Positions 1 through 6,890 of a stretch of DNA of 42,837 nucleotides are shown one piece after another. Position numbers and translations under genes: made by a program. The DNA is from Bacteroidota bacterium. GTDB taxonomy: Bacteria > Bacteroidota > Bacteroidia > Flavobacteriales > Weeksellaceae. Location of the stretch: contig JAEYOX010000005.1 in the NCBI GenBank assembly GCA_023411265.1, forward strand, positions 1 through 42,837, in the 5' to 3' direction. The notes under the pieces are model-generated. The model worked only from the letters and a program-made list of their open reading frames with translations. It was not told where the DNA came from and did not search any database. The first letter of the stretch is position 1; the number at the start of each line of letters is the position of its first letter.

Positions 1-384
1 AGAATCGGACTCCTGTTAATGCTCACAGCCGCAGTCGGCCTATGGTCTTCCTGCAAGGATCGGGACGAAGATCCCAATGAAAGTGTTTCCCTTGTTTTCA
101 GGGTGGACGGATCACCTGGTGTACAGCTGAAAGCAGTGGTAACTCAAATTGGAACCGTTCAGGGATCGGTGTACGAGTTTAAACCGCCCGGTAACAATTG
201 GAGCAGCGAAGCTCACATCATTGATACTTCAGTAGGTGCCGTGAATTTGTCCATGACCGGACAGGGAATAGATACAGATTCCAGAGCGGTATTAAGCATT
301 TGGATCAATGGTGAAAAGAAAACATCCGATACTGTGAAAGGTATCAATCTGATGGGAAAATCTACGGTGAGTTTCCTCAAATAA
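1..384 (+). CDS. Putative lipoprotein, 5' end outside window
   Basis: The reading frame is open from base 1, and an in-frame hydrophobic stretch precedes a Cys in the context LWSSC, the pattern of a lipoprotein signal peptide and lipobox. The start codon therefore probably lies just before the window, and the internal ATG at 19 is probably not the start. The residues after the Cys are charged and acidic (K-D-R-D-E-D), which resembles the Bacteroidetes lipoprotein export signal that sends lipoproteins to the cell surface. The mature part is about 110 residues with many beta-prone segments. I recognise no family. A strong hairpin terminator follows. Confidence is good that it is a real gene and low for any function. 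Confidence 0.7.
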   Translation, partial: RIGLLLMLTAAVGLWSSCKDRDEDPNESVSLVFRVDGSPGVQLKAVVTQIGTVQGSVYEFKPPGNNWSSEAHIIDTSVGAVNLSMTGQGIDTDSRAVLSIWINGEKKTSDTVKGINLMGKSTVSFLK

Positions 385-417
385 ACAGAGTAGTTTCATC
401 GTGACATTATGAAAAAC

Positions 418-458
418 AAAATCCTGAGCAAACGGTCAACTCCGGCCTCAGGATTTTT
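418..458 (+). terminator. Rho-independent terminator
   Basis: An 11-bp stem (418-428 with 447-457, core AATCCTGAG/CTCAGGATT) with an 18-nt loop ends in a T run. It closes the transcript of the lipoprotein gene ending at 384 and lies between it and the convergent tyrS. Confidence 0.8.
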
Positions 459-535
459 GTTTGATGATATTATACGAAAGCCCACGAATGCTTTTAATTG
501 ATGCGTGAATTTTCACACTCACTTTTCAGAAGACG

Positions 536-1831
536 TTATACAGTTTTAATAATAAAATAATTCTTTTTCCCCTTCTGAAGCAGGAGAAACTTGCCGTCAA
601 TCAGATCAGTAGCATTCGCAGTAAAATCTGCTGTAACTTTTACTTTATTCACGGAAATAGCTTGTCCTTTAAGTTCCCTCTGAGCTTCGCTTTTAGACTT
701 CAGAAAACCGCTTTTCTCGCTCAGTAGCTCAACAATCGGGGTTCCGACAACTTCTGTTACAGGTATTTCTTTCTGGGGAACGCCAGCAAAGATTTCCAGA
801 AAAAGCGTTTCTTCAAGTTGGATCAGATCTTGAGCAGTGGTTTTCCCGAACAGAATTTCTGAGGCTTTCAGAGCTTTCTCATATTCGTCCCGGCTATGAA
901 CCCATACTGTAACTTCCTCAGCCAGTTTTTTCTGGAGTTTTCGCTCATGTGGAGCAGCCTGGTGATCTGAAATCAGTTGTTCGATTTCCTTTTTTCCAAG
1001 AAAAGTATAATATTTGACGAAGCGCTCGGCATCCGCATCGGTAGCATTCAGCCAGAACTGATAGAAACGGTAAGGAGAAGTTTTTTTTGGATCGAGCCAG
1101 TAATTTTCTCCGCTTTCTGATTTACCGAATTTCGATCCGTCAGCTTTGGTAATTAGCGGAACCGTCAGTGCAAAAGCTTCACCTTGTACTTTCCTGCGAA
1201 TCAGTTCTGCACCGGTAGTGATATTTCCCCACTGGTCGGTACCGCCCATCTGAAGTTTTACATTCTTCTCGCGGTACAGATGCAGAAAATCATAACCTTG
1301 AAGCAATTGATAGGTAAATTCGGTAAAACTCATGCCGTCGTATCCATCTTCACCGGTAAGACGTTTGCGTACTGATTCCTTTGCCAGCATATAGTTTACC
1401 GTGGTATTTTTACCAATTTCGCGGATAAAATCCAAGAAACTGATTTTTTTCATCCAGTCGTAGTTATTCACCAGTTCAGCACTGTTGGCTTCGGTTCCGT
1501 CAAAATTCAGAAATCGGGAAAGCTGCTTCGAAATACAGTTCACATAATGATTGAGCGTATCTTCATCTAATACGTTGCGTTCTGTCGATTTACCGGATGG
1601 ATCTCCTATCATGCCGGTGGCACCGCCCACCAATGCAATGGGCTTGTGTCCGTGCTGCTGAAAATGAGCCAGAATCTTGATCTGAATCAAACTACCAATA
1701 TGCAGAGAATCGGCAGTAGGATCAAACCCAATATAAGCGGTGGTCATTTCTTTATTCAATTGTTCTTCCGTACCGGGCATCATGTCGGCAAAGAGACCAC
1801 GCCATTGTAGTTCTTCGATGAATGGGTTCAT
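536..1831 (-). CDS. tyrS: Tyrosine--tRNA ligase
   Basis: This cytosolic class I aminoacyl-tRNA synthetase charges tRNA-Tyr with tyrosine using ATP. The 431-residue length is normal for bacterial TyrRS. Visible motifs are the HIGH-like HIGS at residues 44-47, the QMGGTDQWGN tyrosine-pocket segment near 194-203, and the KMSKS-type loop KFGKS at 234-238. The C-terminal part from about 365 looks like the S4 RNA-binding domain (ELKGQAISVNK). The start is an ATG with a TAnnTTTG box about 17 nt upstream. It lies 62 bp downstream of tatC on the same strand, but has its own promoter-like box. Confidence 0.97.
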   Translation of the reverse strand: MNPFIEELQWRGLFADMMPGTEEQLNKEMTTAYIGFDPTADSLHIGSLIQIKILAHFQQHGHKPIALVGGATGMIGDPSGKSTERNVLDEDTLNHYVNCISKQLSRFLNFDGTEANSAELVNNYDWMKKISFLDFIREIGKNTTVNYMLAKESVRKRLTGEDGYDGMSFTEFTYQLLQGYDFLHLYREKNVKLQMGGTDQWGNITTGAELIRRKVQGEAFALTVPLITKADGSKFGKSESGENYWLDPKKTSPYRFYQFWLNATDADAERFVKYYTFLGKKEIEQLISDHQAAPHERKLQKKLAEEVTVWVHSRDEYEKALKASEILFGKTTAQDLIQLEETLFLEIFAGVPQKEIPVTEVVGTPIVELLSEKSGFLKSKSEAQRELKGQAISVNKVKVTADFTANATDLIDGKFLLLQKGKKNYFIIKTV

Positions 1832-1847
1832 GCTGAAATATTTTCCG

Positions 1848-1855
1848 CAAAGATA
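1848..1855 (-). promoter_or_regulatory. tyrS promoter -7 box
   Basis: On the minus strand this reads TATCTTTG, matching the Bacteroidetes housekeeping -7 consensus TAnnTTTG. It is preceded after about 20 nt by a T-rich element without a clear TTG. The predicted RNA start is near 1841, leaving a leader of about 10 nt. Confidence 0.5.
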
Positions 1856-1893
1856 AGGATTCTCTCTCCGTGTTAAAAATGGAAGTTGAAAAC

Positions 1894-2712
1894 TCAGGCT
1901 TGTTCCGAAAGTTTTTCTTTCTCCAATCGGCGATATGTCCGTTGGCTAAGTCCAATACTTAACTCAAATAGGAGCAGAAGCGGAATAGCGGCAATCATCA
2001 TGCTTACCACATCGGCTGGAGTAATGACGGCAGCGATTACCATGATCAGAACTATAGCATGCCGGCGGTAGGTTTTCAGAAACTGTGGAGTCAGAATACC
2101 GATAGTGGTCAGGAAATAAACAATGACGGGAAACAGAAACACAACGCCCATCCCCAGTACAATCTGGAAAAACAGCGCTGTATAGTCGGAAAGGTCATAC
2201 AGCGGCTGAATAATATCCGAGATTTTAAAAAGAACAGCGAAGTTGATGGCAAAAGGAAGAATGAGGTAATATCCTACCAAAATACCTATGAGGAAAAGCA
2301 GCCAGACGGAATTGATCAGGACAATGGAATTTTTCTTTTCCCGCGGATGTAAAGCAGGCGATACGAAACGCCAGAGTTCCCATACAATATAAGGAAACGC
2401 CAAAACGATGCCTCCTAAAAATGAGACTGACATCATCACATTGAATTGTTGATACAACTTCTGAACGCGAACCGGGAAATCCTCAGGCAGTTCGATGGCA
2501 TTAGCACCTGTGAATTGTTGCGAAAGGCTGTTGATCACTCGAAAAGTCAGGAAATCATTTCGCACAGGACCGAAGAAAATATGGTCAATAATCCAATTAA
2601 TATTAAATCCTACAACCAGTCCGCCTGCAATAATGGCAATAATACACCGAATCAGATGCCCTCTCAGTTCCCCGATGTGTCCCATGAAGGACATGTCTTT
2701 TTCTACGCTCAC
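1894..2712 (-). CDS. tatC: Sec-independent protein translocase TatC
   Basis: TatC is the multi-spanning receptor of the twin-arginine pathway, which exports folded proteins across the inner membrane. The N-terminal MSFMGHIGELRGHL segment is the typical TatC start region, and about six hydrophobic helices follow, including the characteristic GYYLILPFAINFAVLF stretch. At 272 residues it matches the family. The start is uncertain. The frame opens with GTG at 2712, and an ATG at 2694 would begin at MSFMGHI. Relatives carry a short acidic N-terminus before MSF, so the GTG start is plausible. No tatA/tatB lies nearby in the window. Confidence 0.94.
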   Translation of the reverse strand: MSVEKDMSFMGHIGELRGHLIRCIIAIIAGGLVVGFNINWIIDHIFFGPVRNDFLTFRVINSLSQQFTGANAIELPEDFPVRVQKLYQQFNVMMSVSFLGGIVLAFPYIVWELWRFVSPALHPREKKNSIVLINSVWLLFLIGILVGYYLILPFAINFAVLFKISDIIQPLYDLSDYTALFFQIVLGMGVVFLFPVIVYFLTTIGILTPQFLKTYRRHAIVLIMVIAAVITPADVVSMMIAAIPLLLLFELSIGLSQRTYRRLEKEKLSEQA

Positions 2713-2732
2713 AGAAATTTAGTTTGAAGTTG

Positions 2733-2740
2733 CGAAATTA
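2733..2740 (-). promoter_or_regulatory. Possible tatC promoter -7 box
   Basis: The minus strand reads TAATTTCG, one base off the TAnnTTTG consensus, about 20 nt before the proposed GTG start of tatC. No convincing upstream element is visible. Confidence 0.3.
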
Positions 2741-2963
2741 CAGAAAAAATACGGTTTTGCCGATAATACAAATGCCTGTCTGGTCCTAACTAAGATCAGT
2801 TCCAACTGAAATAGAAAGTATTTGTTTTGTATATGAATGAAGAATGTTCAAACTGGCAACTATTATCAAGACTATCTCGCTGAACTAATAAAAATTGTAA
2901 TGCAATGGTTCGAAATAAGGCAAACAATGACACCCTCAACAAAAATTTCATTATCTTTAACTT

Positions 2964-3392
2964 ATGATACATTATAACATCAACCGGATCAATATCCGGG
3001 TGTATGCTTGCGTCATTCGTCATGGGCAGGTTTTAGCTTTGCATGAAGAATATGCCGGCGAGCAACTTCTGAAGCTTCCTGGTGGCGGACTGGAATACGG
3101 GGAAGGCGTCCTGGATTGCTTGCACCGCGAGTTCGAGGAAGAGTTGAATGCTAAAATTTACAATATTTCGCATCTTTACACTCAGGAAGAATTTGTTGTT
3201 TCCCGTTTCAAAGATCACGAGCAACTTCTTACGATATATTATACCGCTGAACTTGAGGATGAAAACGAATTGCTGATTCTAGATCCCTGCATTGAAAGTA
3301 TTGAGTGGATTGATTTGCAGACCCCAGCCAATCCTTTTCCGTTACCGGTGGATCAAATTGCATTTGAGAAATTAAAAGAACAGTTCCGTTAG
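2964..3392 (+). CDS. NUDIX hydrolase
   Basis: NUDIX enzymes cleave nucleoside diphosphates linked to another moiety; the substrate here cannot be read from sequence. The Nudix box spans residues 41-63: G, five residues, E, seven residues, then REFEEEL. The metal-binding REFEEE core is intact, while the usual Gly near the end of the box is Asn62. The 142-residue length is that of a single-domain NUDIX protein. A TATCTTTA box at 2952-2959 lies only 4 nt before the ATG, so the mRNA may have almost no leader. The convergent DUF4294-like gene ends 4 nt away. Confidence 0.88.
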   Translation: MIHYNINRINIRVYACVIRHGQVLALHEEYAGEQLLKLPGGGLEYGEGVLDCLHREFEEELNAKIYNISHLYTQEEFVVSRFKDHEQLLTIYYTAELEDENELLILDPCIESIEWIDLQTPANPFPLPVDQIAFEKLKEQFR

Positions 3393-3396
3393 AGTT

Positions 3397-4113
3397 TTAT
3401 TTTTTTATTTTGAAGTTTTCAGCTCCCGGATAAGGCTGAAGGTATCCGAAATTCCAGTTGGTTTGCAATAACGATTCCACAAAAAGATCTGATCTGTTTT
3501 TATGAGGATCGTAAGGTTCTTTAATATCAACATCCGCAATATTCCCTTTTACATTCCACCAAAAAGCACTCCAGCCACCACGGAGTTCTTTAATAATTTC
3601 ATATACGGTTTTTCCGGTAGCTCTATTCATTAGTTTTGCGAACACTCTTCCTTCGCTGGTGGTAAGATCCCGAAGTTGCTCTTCATATTGCGCAGCCAGA
3701 TCCTGTTGTCGTTGTTTGATGTATTTCCTCTGATTGTTTTTATCCAGATTCTTTAAATCTTCCTGTATATTGGTGTATTGCTGTAATGCAGTGAGAAACA
3801 AGGGGTAAACACGGTTGAGTTTCTTATTGAGAAAATAGTAATAATTTCTGTCCAGTTGGTTATTGAATCTCGGATTTTTCATCAGTACTAACTCATCCAT
3901 TACTACTACGGATTCGCCGTTAATTTCATATATTTTAGCCTTTTGGCGCTCGTCATAATAATATTTCTGTCCGAATTCATCTGTCCTCAAAAATTCTTTA
4001 GGATATTGACTCAACGATCTAACCAGTACAGTATCTTGGGCTTTCAGAATACCGCTACCTAACAGCATTACAATCAAACCTATTTGGTATATTTTCATTA
4101 TTTTTACCGTCAT
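3397..4113 (-). CDS. Secreted DUF4294-like protein
   Basis: The product has a hydrophobic N-terminal signal peptide ending near KAQD, then a conserved tyrosine-rich middle (FGQKYYYDE, RNYYYFLNKK) and a charged helical region. The pattern matches the Bacteroidetes family I recall as DUF4294, whose function is unknown. It is probably periplasmic or outer-membrane associated. Two in-frame ATGs are possible, 4113 and 4098. The second gives the cleaner signal peptide (MKIYQIGLIVMLLG), so the first five residues may not be translated. It diverges from the M42 peptidase with only about 34 bp between the outermost start codons, so their promoters must be intertwined. Confidence 0.75.
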   Translation of the reverse strand: MTVKIMKIYQIGLIVMLLGSGILKAQDTVLVRSLSQYPKEFLRTDEFGQKYYYDERQKAKIYEINGESVVVMDELVLMKNPRFNNQLDRNYYYFLNKKLNRVYPLFLTALQQYTNIQEDLKNLDKNNQRKYIKQRQQDLAAQYEEQLRDLTTSEGRVFAKLMNRATGKTVYEIIKELRGGWSAFWWNVKGNIADVDIKEPYDPHKNRSDLFVESLLQTNWNFGYLQPYPGAENFKIKK

Positions 4114-4147
4114 TATCTCTTATTAAACCAAAAAGCATTCCTTTTCA

Positions 4148-5230
4148 ATGAAATTTACTACAAAATCTATAAAGTTTTTAGAAAATTATATAAACACTTC
4201 ATCGCCAACCGGTTATGAACACAGTGGCCAAAAGTTATGGATGGAATACATCCGTCCGTATGTTGATACTATGGAAGTAGATCATTACGGAACATGCTAT
4301 GGCATCATTAATCCTGAAGCAAAATTTAAAGTAGTTATAGAAGCGCATGCCGACGAAATTTCCTGGTATGTTAATTATATTACGGACGAAGGTATGATTT
4401 ATGTGATTCGAAATGGTGGTTCAGACCAAATGATTGCGCCTTCCAAAATAGTCAATATTCACGGTGAAAAAGGAATAGTAAAAGGGGTTTTCGGATGGCC
4501 GGCGATTCATACAAGAGGAACTGATTCCAAAGCACCTATTCCTAAAATTGAAAATATTTTTATCGATTGTGGTGCTTCTTCAAAAAAAGAAGTGGAAGAC
4601 CTAGGAATTTTTGTCGGTTGCATGATAACTTATCCCGACACTTTTTTTGAACTCAACCAAAAATATTTTGTAGGCCGAGCTTTGGATAATAGAATAGGCG
4701 GATTTATGATTGCCGAAGTGGCCAGACTTTTAAAAGAAAATAAAAGAAAACTTCCTTTCGGCCTATATATTACAAATTCTGTGCAGGAAGAAGTGGGCTT
4801 GTATGGGGCTAAGATGATTGCAGAAACTATAAAACCCAACATCGCAATTGTGACGGATGTTACTCACGATACCACAACGCCGATGATCGAAAAGAAAAAA
4901 GAAGGAGAACAACACTGTGGCAGAGGACCGGTGATTTTCTATGCTCCTAGTGTTCATCATAACGTCCGAGAACTGATTGTTGAAACAGCGAAGGAAAAAG
5001 GAATTCCCATTCAAAGGGCTGCGGCCAGCCGAAGTACCGGGACAGATACTGATGCTTTCGCCCATTCCAACGGCGGCGTTCCCAGCGCCCTCATTTCTTT
5101 GCCACTTAGGTATATGCACACCACGGTAGAAATGGTTTCCAAAGAAGATGTAGGAAATGTCATTCAACTGATATACGAAACCCTGCTGAAGATCTCTCCT
5201 GAAATGAATTTAAAATATCATTATATCTGA
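4148..5230 (+). CDS. M42 family metallopeptidase (aminopeptidase)
   Basis: This is a cytosolic dinuclear-metal aminopeptidase of the M42 (glutamyl aminopeptidase / FrvX-like) family, which trims N-terminal residues from peptides. The expected metal and catalytic residues are present: His67-Ala-Asp69 (EAHADEIS), Asp180 (ALDNR), the Glu pair 214-215 (SVQEEVG), Asp237 (VTDVTHD) and His324 (RYMHTTVE). At 360 residues it is full length, and there is no signal peptide. It is followed after 23 nt by rpe on the same strand, so the two may be cotranscribed. Confidence 0.94.
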   Translation: MKFTTKSIKFLENYINTSSPTGYEHSGQKLWMEYIRPYVDTMEVDHYGTCYGIINPEAKFKVVIEAHADEISWYVNYITDEGMIYVIRNGGSDQMIAPSKIVNIHGEKGIVKGVFGWPAIHTRGTDSKAPIPKIENIFIDCGASSKKEVEDLGIFVGCMITYPDTFFELNQKYFVGRALDNRIGGFMIAEVARLLKENKRKLPFGLYITNSVQEEVGLYGAKMIAETIKPNIAIVTDVTHDTTTPMIEKKKEGEQHCGRGPVIFYAPSVHHNVRELIVETAKEKGIPIQRAAASRSTGTDTDAFAHSNGGVPSALISLPLRYMHTTVEMVSKEDVGNVIQLIYETLLKISPEMNLKYHYI

Positions 5231-5253
5231 CTTTAAAGTAAAAATATTTGTTC

Positions 5254-5904
5254 ATGAAAACAAAACTTATCGCGCCTTCCCTTCTGTCTGCTGATTTTGG
5301 CCATCTTTCCCGAGACATTGAAATGATCAACCGAAGCCAGGCAGACTGGTTTCATATAGATGTGATGGATGGAAGGTTCGTACCTAATATTTCATTTGGA
5401 TTTCCCGTGATGAATACGGTACGTCAACATGCCAAAAAGTTTGTAGATGTCCATCTAATGATTGTAGAACCGGAACGCTATGTGGAAGAGTTCATTCAAC
5501 ACGGGGCCGATCTCGTTTCGGTACATTATGAAGCCTGTACTCATCTGCACAGAACAGTGAAACTCATTCAGGAAAAAGGAGCCAAAGCCGGAGTAGTACT
5601 GAATCCGGCAACTCCCGTTCTCATGCTGGAAGATATTATTTCGGAAATTGATTTGGTATTGCTCATGAGTGTGAATCCGGGATTTGGCGGACAAAAATTT
5701 ATTGAAAATACCTACCGTAAAATTGCCGAAACTAAGGATTTGATTATAAGTAACAATTCCACCGCACTGATCGAAATAGACGGTGGGGTGAATCTTGAGA
5801 ATGCATCGCGATTATTTGATTCTGGGGCTGATGTTCTGGTTGCAGGAAACGCCGTTTTCAGCAGTGAAGATCCTGAGCGTACTATTGAACTATTAAAACT
5901 TTAG
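5254..5904 (+). CDS. rpe: Ribulose-phosphate 3-epimerase
   Basis: Rpe interconverts D-ribulose 5-phosphate and D-xylulose 5-phosphate in the pentose phosphate pathway. The TIM-barrel motifs are intact: APSLLSADF at the N-terminus, the metal-binding HIDVMDGRFVPN, VDVHLMI, the MSVNPGFGGQ loop and the IDGGVN phosphate-binding loop. I chose the ATG at 5254; a TTG two codons upstream extends the frame but has no support. The 216-residue length is typical. It lies 23 nt downstream of the M42 peptidase gene. Confidence 0.96.
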   Translation: MKTKLIAPSLLSADFGHLSRDIEMINRSQADWFHIDVMDGRFVPNISFGFPVMNTVRQHAKKFVDVHLMIVEPERYVEEFIQHGADLVSVHYEACTHLHRTVKLIQEKGAKAGVVLNPATPVLMLEDIISEIDLVLLMSVNPGFGGQKFIENTYRKIAETKDLIISNNSTALIEIDGGVNLENASRLFDSGADVLVAGNAVFSSEDPERTIELLKL

Positions 5905-5962
5905 CAAAAAAGCTACTCCCCTTCATCTGAAATTGCTATTTTTATTTCTCTAAAACCTTTTT

Positions 5963-6169
5963 ATGCTTAAGAATATATTTGAGTTTTCCCCTTTTTTCCG
6001 AGTGGTACTTCTCCCGCTTCTGGTTGGAATTATTGTCGGATATGGTTGTTACAATTATTTTGAGGACGGACCAATAGGAAATATTCTTTTCGCAGGATGT
6101 ACTGTTTTGGGGTTACTTACCGGAATTTTTCGGGCAATGCGGATTTCGCAGAAGAAGGACGATAAATAG
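5963..6169 (+). CDS. Small two-helix membrane protein, unknown function
   Basis: This 68-residue product has two hydrophobic segments (about 13-30 and 41-58) joined by a short loop with acidic residues (YFEDGPIGN), and a basic tail ending in KKDDK. This is an inner-membrane helical hairpin. I recognise no family. It lies 58 nt downstream of rpe and is closed by its own terminator. The TATTTTTA sequence at 5937-5944 is a weak promoter candidate. The ATG start, hydrophobicity pattern and terminator support a real gene. Confidence 0.65.
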   Translation: MLKNIFEFSPFFRVVLLPLLVGIIVGYGCYNYFEDGPIGNILFAGCTVLGLLTGIFRAMRISQKKDDK

Positions 6170-6179
6170 AAAAGAAAAT

Positions 6180-6206
6180 ACCCGGCACATTTGGCCGGGT
6201 TTTTCT
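6180..6206. terminator. Bidirectional terminator
   Basis: A GC-rich stem, ACCCGGC (6180-6186) with GCCGGGT (6194-6200), has a 7-nt loop and a T run on the plus side. On the minus strand it is followed by a T-rich tract. It separates the convergent small membrane protein gene and ndk. Confidence 0.8.
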
Positions 6207-6225
6207 TTTTCCATCGAATGGGATA

Positions 6226-6645
6226 TTAGAACATCTCTCTGCCTGAGAAGTGAAATCGTGCCTCGATCGATGCATTTTCATCCGAATCAGAACCGTGCAC
6301 TGCATTTTCTCCTACACTTCTTGCAAACATTTTTCTGATGGTACCCTCCTCTGCTTCCGCCGGATTTGTTGCTCCAATCAAAGTTCTGAAATCCGCCACT
6401 GCATTTTCTTTTTCCAATACCGCGGCAACAATAGGCCCGGAACTCATAAAAGATACGAGCTCTCCGTAGAAAGGTCTTTCGGTGTGTACTTCATAAAACC
6501 TTTTGGCATCGTCCTCCGTCAACTGTGTTAATTTCATGGCCCGAATCCTGAAACCTGCTTCTGAAATCTTGTTGAGAATAGCTCCAATGTGTCCGTCTGC
6601 CACTGCATCCGGCTTAATCATCGTAAAAGTGATATTATTTGACAT
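6226..6645 (-). CDS. ndk: Nucleoside diphosphate kinase
   Basis: Ndk transfers the gamma-phosphate of ATP to other nucleoside diphosphates through a phosphohistidine. The catalytic His is His117 in NAVHGSDS, and the conserved N-terminal TMIKPDAV and the Kpn-loop region (ERPFYGELV) are present. The 139-residue length is normal. It starts with ATG and is monocistronic between a terminator and the sigma-54-like intergenic unit. A TATTTTCG box at 6666-6673 on the minus strand is a weak promoter candidate. Confidence 0.96.
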   Translation of the reverse strand: MSNNITFTMIKPDAVADGHIGAILNKISEAGFRIRAMKLTQLTEDDAKRFYEVHTERPFYGELVSFMSSGPIVAAVLEKENAVADFRTLIGATNPAEAEEGTIRKMFARSVGENAVHGSDSDENASIEARFHFSGREMF

Positions 6646-6685
6646 AAATTATTTTTAATCGTGTGCGAAAATACAAAAACTTTCG

Positions 6686-6693
6686 TACATTTG
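6686..6693 (+). promoter_or_regulatory. TACATTTG -7-like box upstream of mini-transcript
   Basis: TACATTTG matches the Bacteroidetes -7 consensus and points rightward into a region with no protein gene. An RNA starting near 6699 would run about 120 nt to the terminator at 6800-6822. No TTG element is seen about 20 nt upstream, so this is a secondary candidate to the sigma-54-type promoter. Confidence 0.3.
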
Positions 6694-6729
6694 CCCCGAA
6701 AATTCTAACAAAGAGTGTTAGCGTAATTC

Positions 6730-6746
6730 TTGGCACAGTATTTGTA
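6730..6746 (+). promoter_or_regulatory. Sigma-54-type (-24/-12) promoter
   Basis: The sequence TTGGCAC-AGTAT-TTGTA matches the RpoN consensus (TGGCAC-N5-TTGC) with correct spacing: GG at 6732-6733 and the -12 dinucleotide at 6744-6745, where GT replaces GC. The predicted transcription start is about 6757. A perfect inverted repeat CTAACA-N5-TGTTAG (6705-6721) lies just upstream. Confidence 0.55.
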
Positions 6747-6756
6747 TCTTTAGTTA

Positions 6757-6823
6757 CGATTCTCATGTTTAATTTGAGTTTTCATGGTTATTAGTTTTTA
6801 CCCAGCTTCGGCTGGGTTTTTTA
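6757..6823 (+). ncRNA. Putative small RNA or micro-ORF transcript
   Basis: About 65 nt separate the predicted sigma-54 start point from the end of a strong intrinsic terminator, in a 245-nt gap between the divergently arranged ndk and the end of recQ. The only open frame is a 9-codon ORF at 6765-6794 (ATG to TAG, MFNLSFHGY) that stops just before the hairpin. It could be a small regulatory RNA, a leader-type peptide or both. I recognise no known RNA family. The transcript is inferred from its borders. Confidence 0.4.
6800..6822 (+). terminator. Intrinsic terminator with UUCG loop
   Basis: The stem ACCCAGC/GCTGGGT closes on a C(TTCG)G tetraloop and is followed directly by a run of six T. No protein gene on the plus strand ends nearby, so it must end a non-coding or micro-ORF transcript. 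Confidence 0.85.
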
Positions 6824-6834
6824 TGTCTTCTATC

Positions 6835-6864
6835 AAAAAATACCGCCCCATGATAGCGCGGTAT
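6835..6864 (-). terminator. recQ terminator
   Basis: On the minus strand ATACCGC pairs with GCGGTAT (6858-6864 with 6840-6846), followed by a T run (A run at 6835-6840 on the plus strand), 27 nt after the recQ stop codon. Confidence 0.8.
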
Positions 6865-6890
6865 TCTAATATAAATTTCAGTGTATTATA

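Noticed and set aside
2796..3023. 75-codon minus-strand frame overlapping the NUDIX start
   Set aside because: The frame overlaps the NUDIX start, reads as low-complexity Phe/Leu-rich sequence and resembles no family. The gap from 2713 to 2963 shows no gene.
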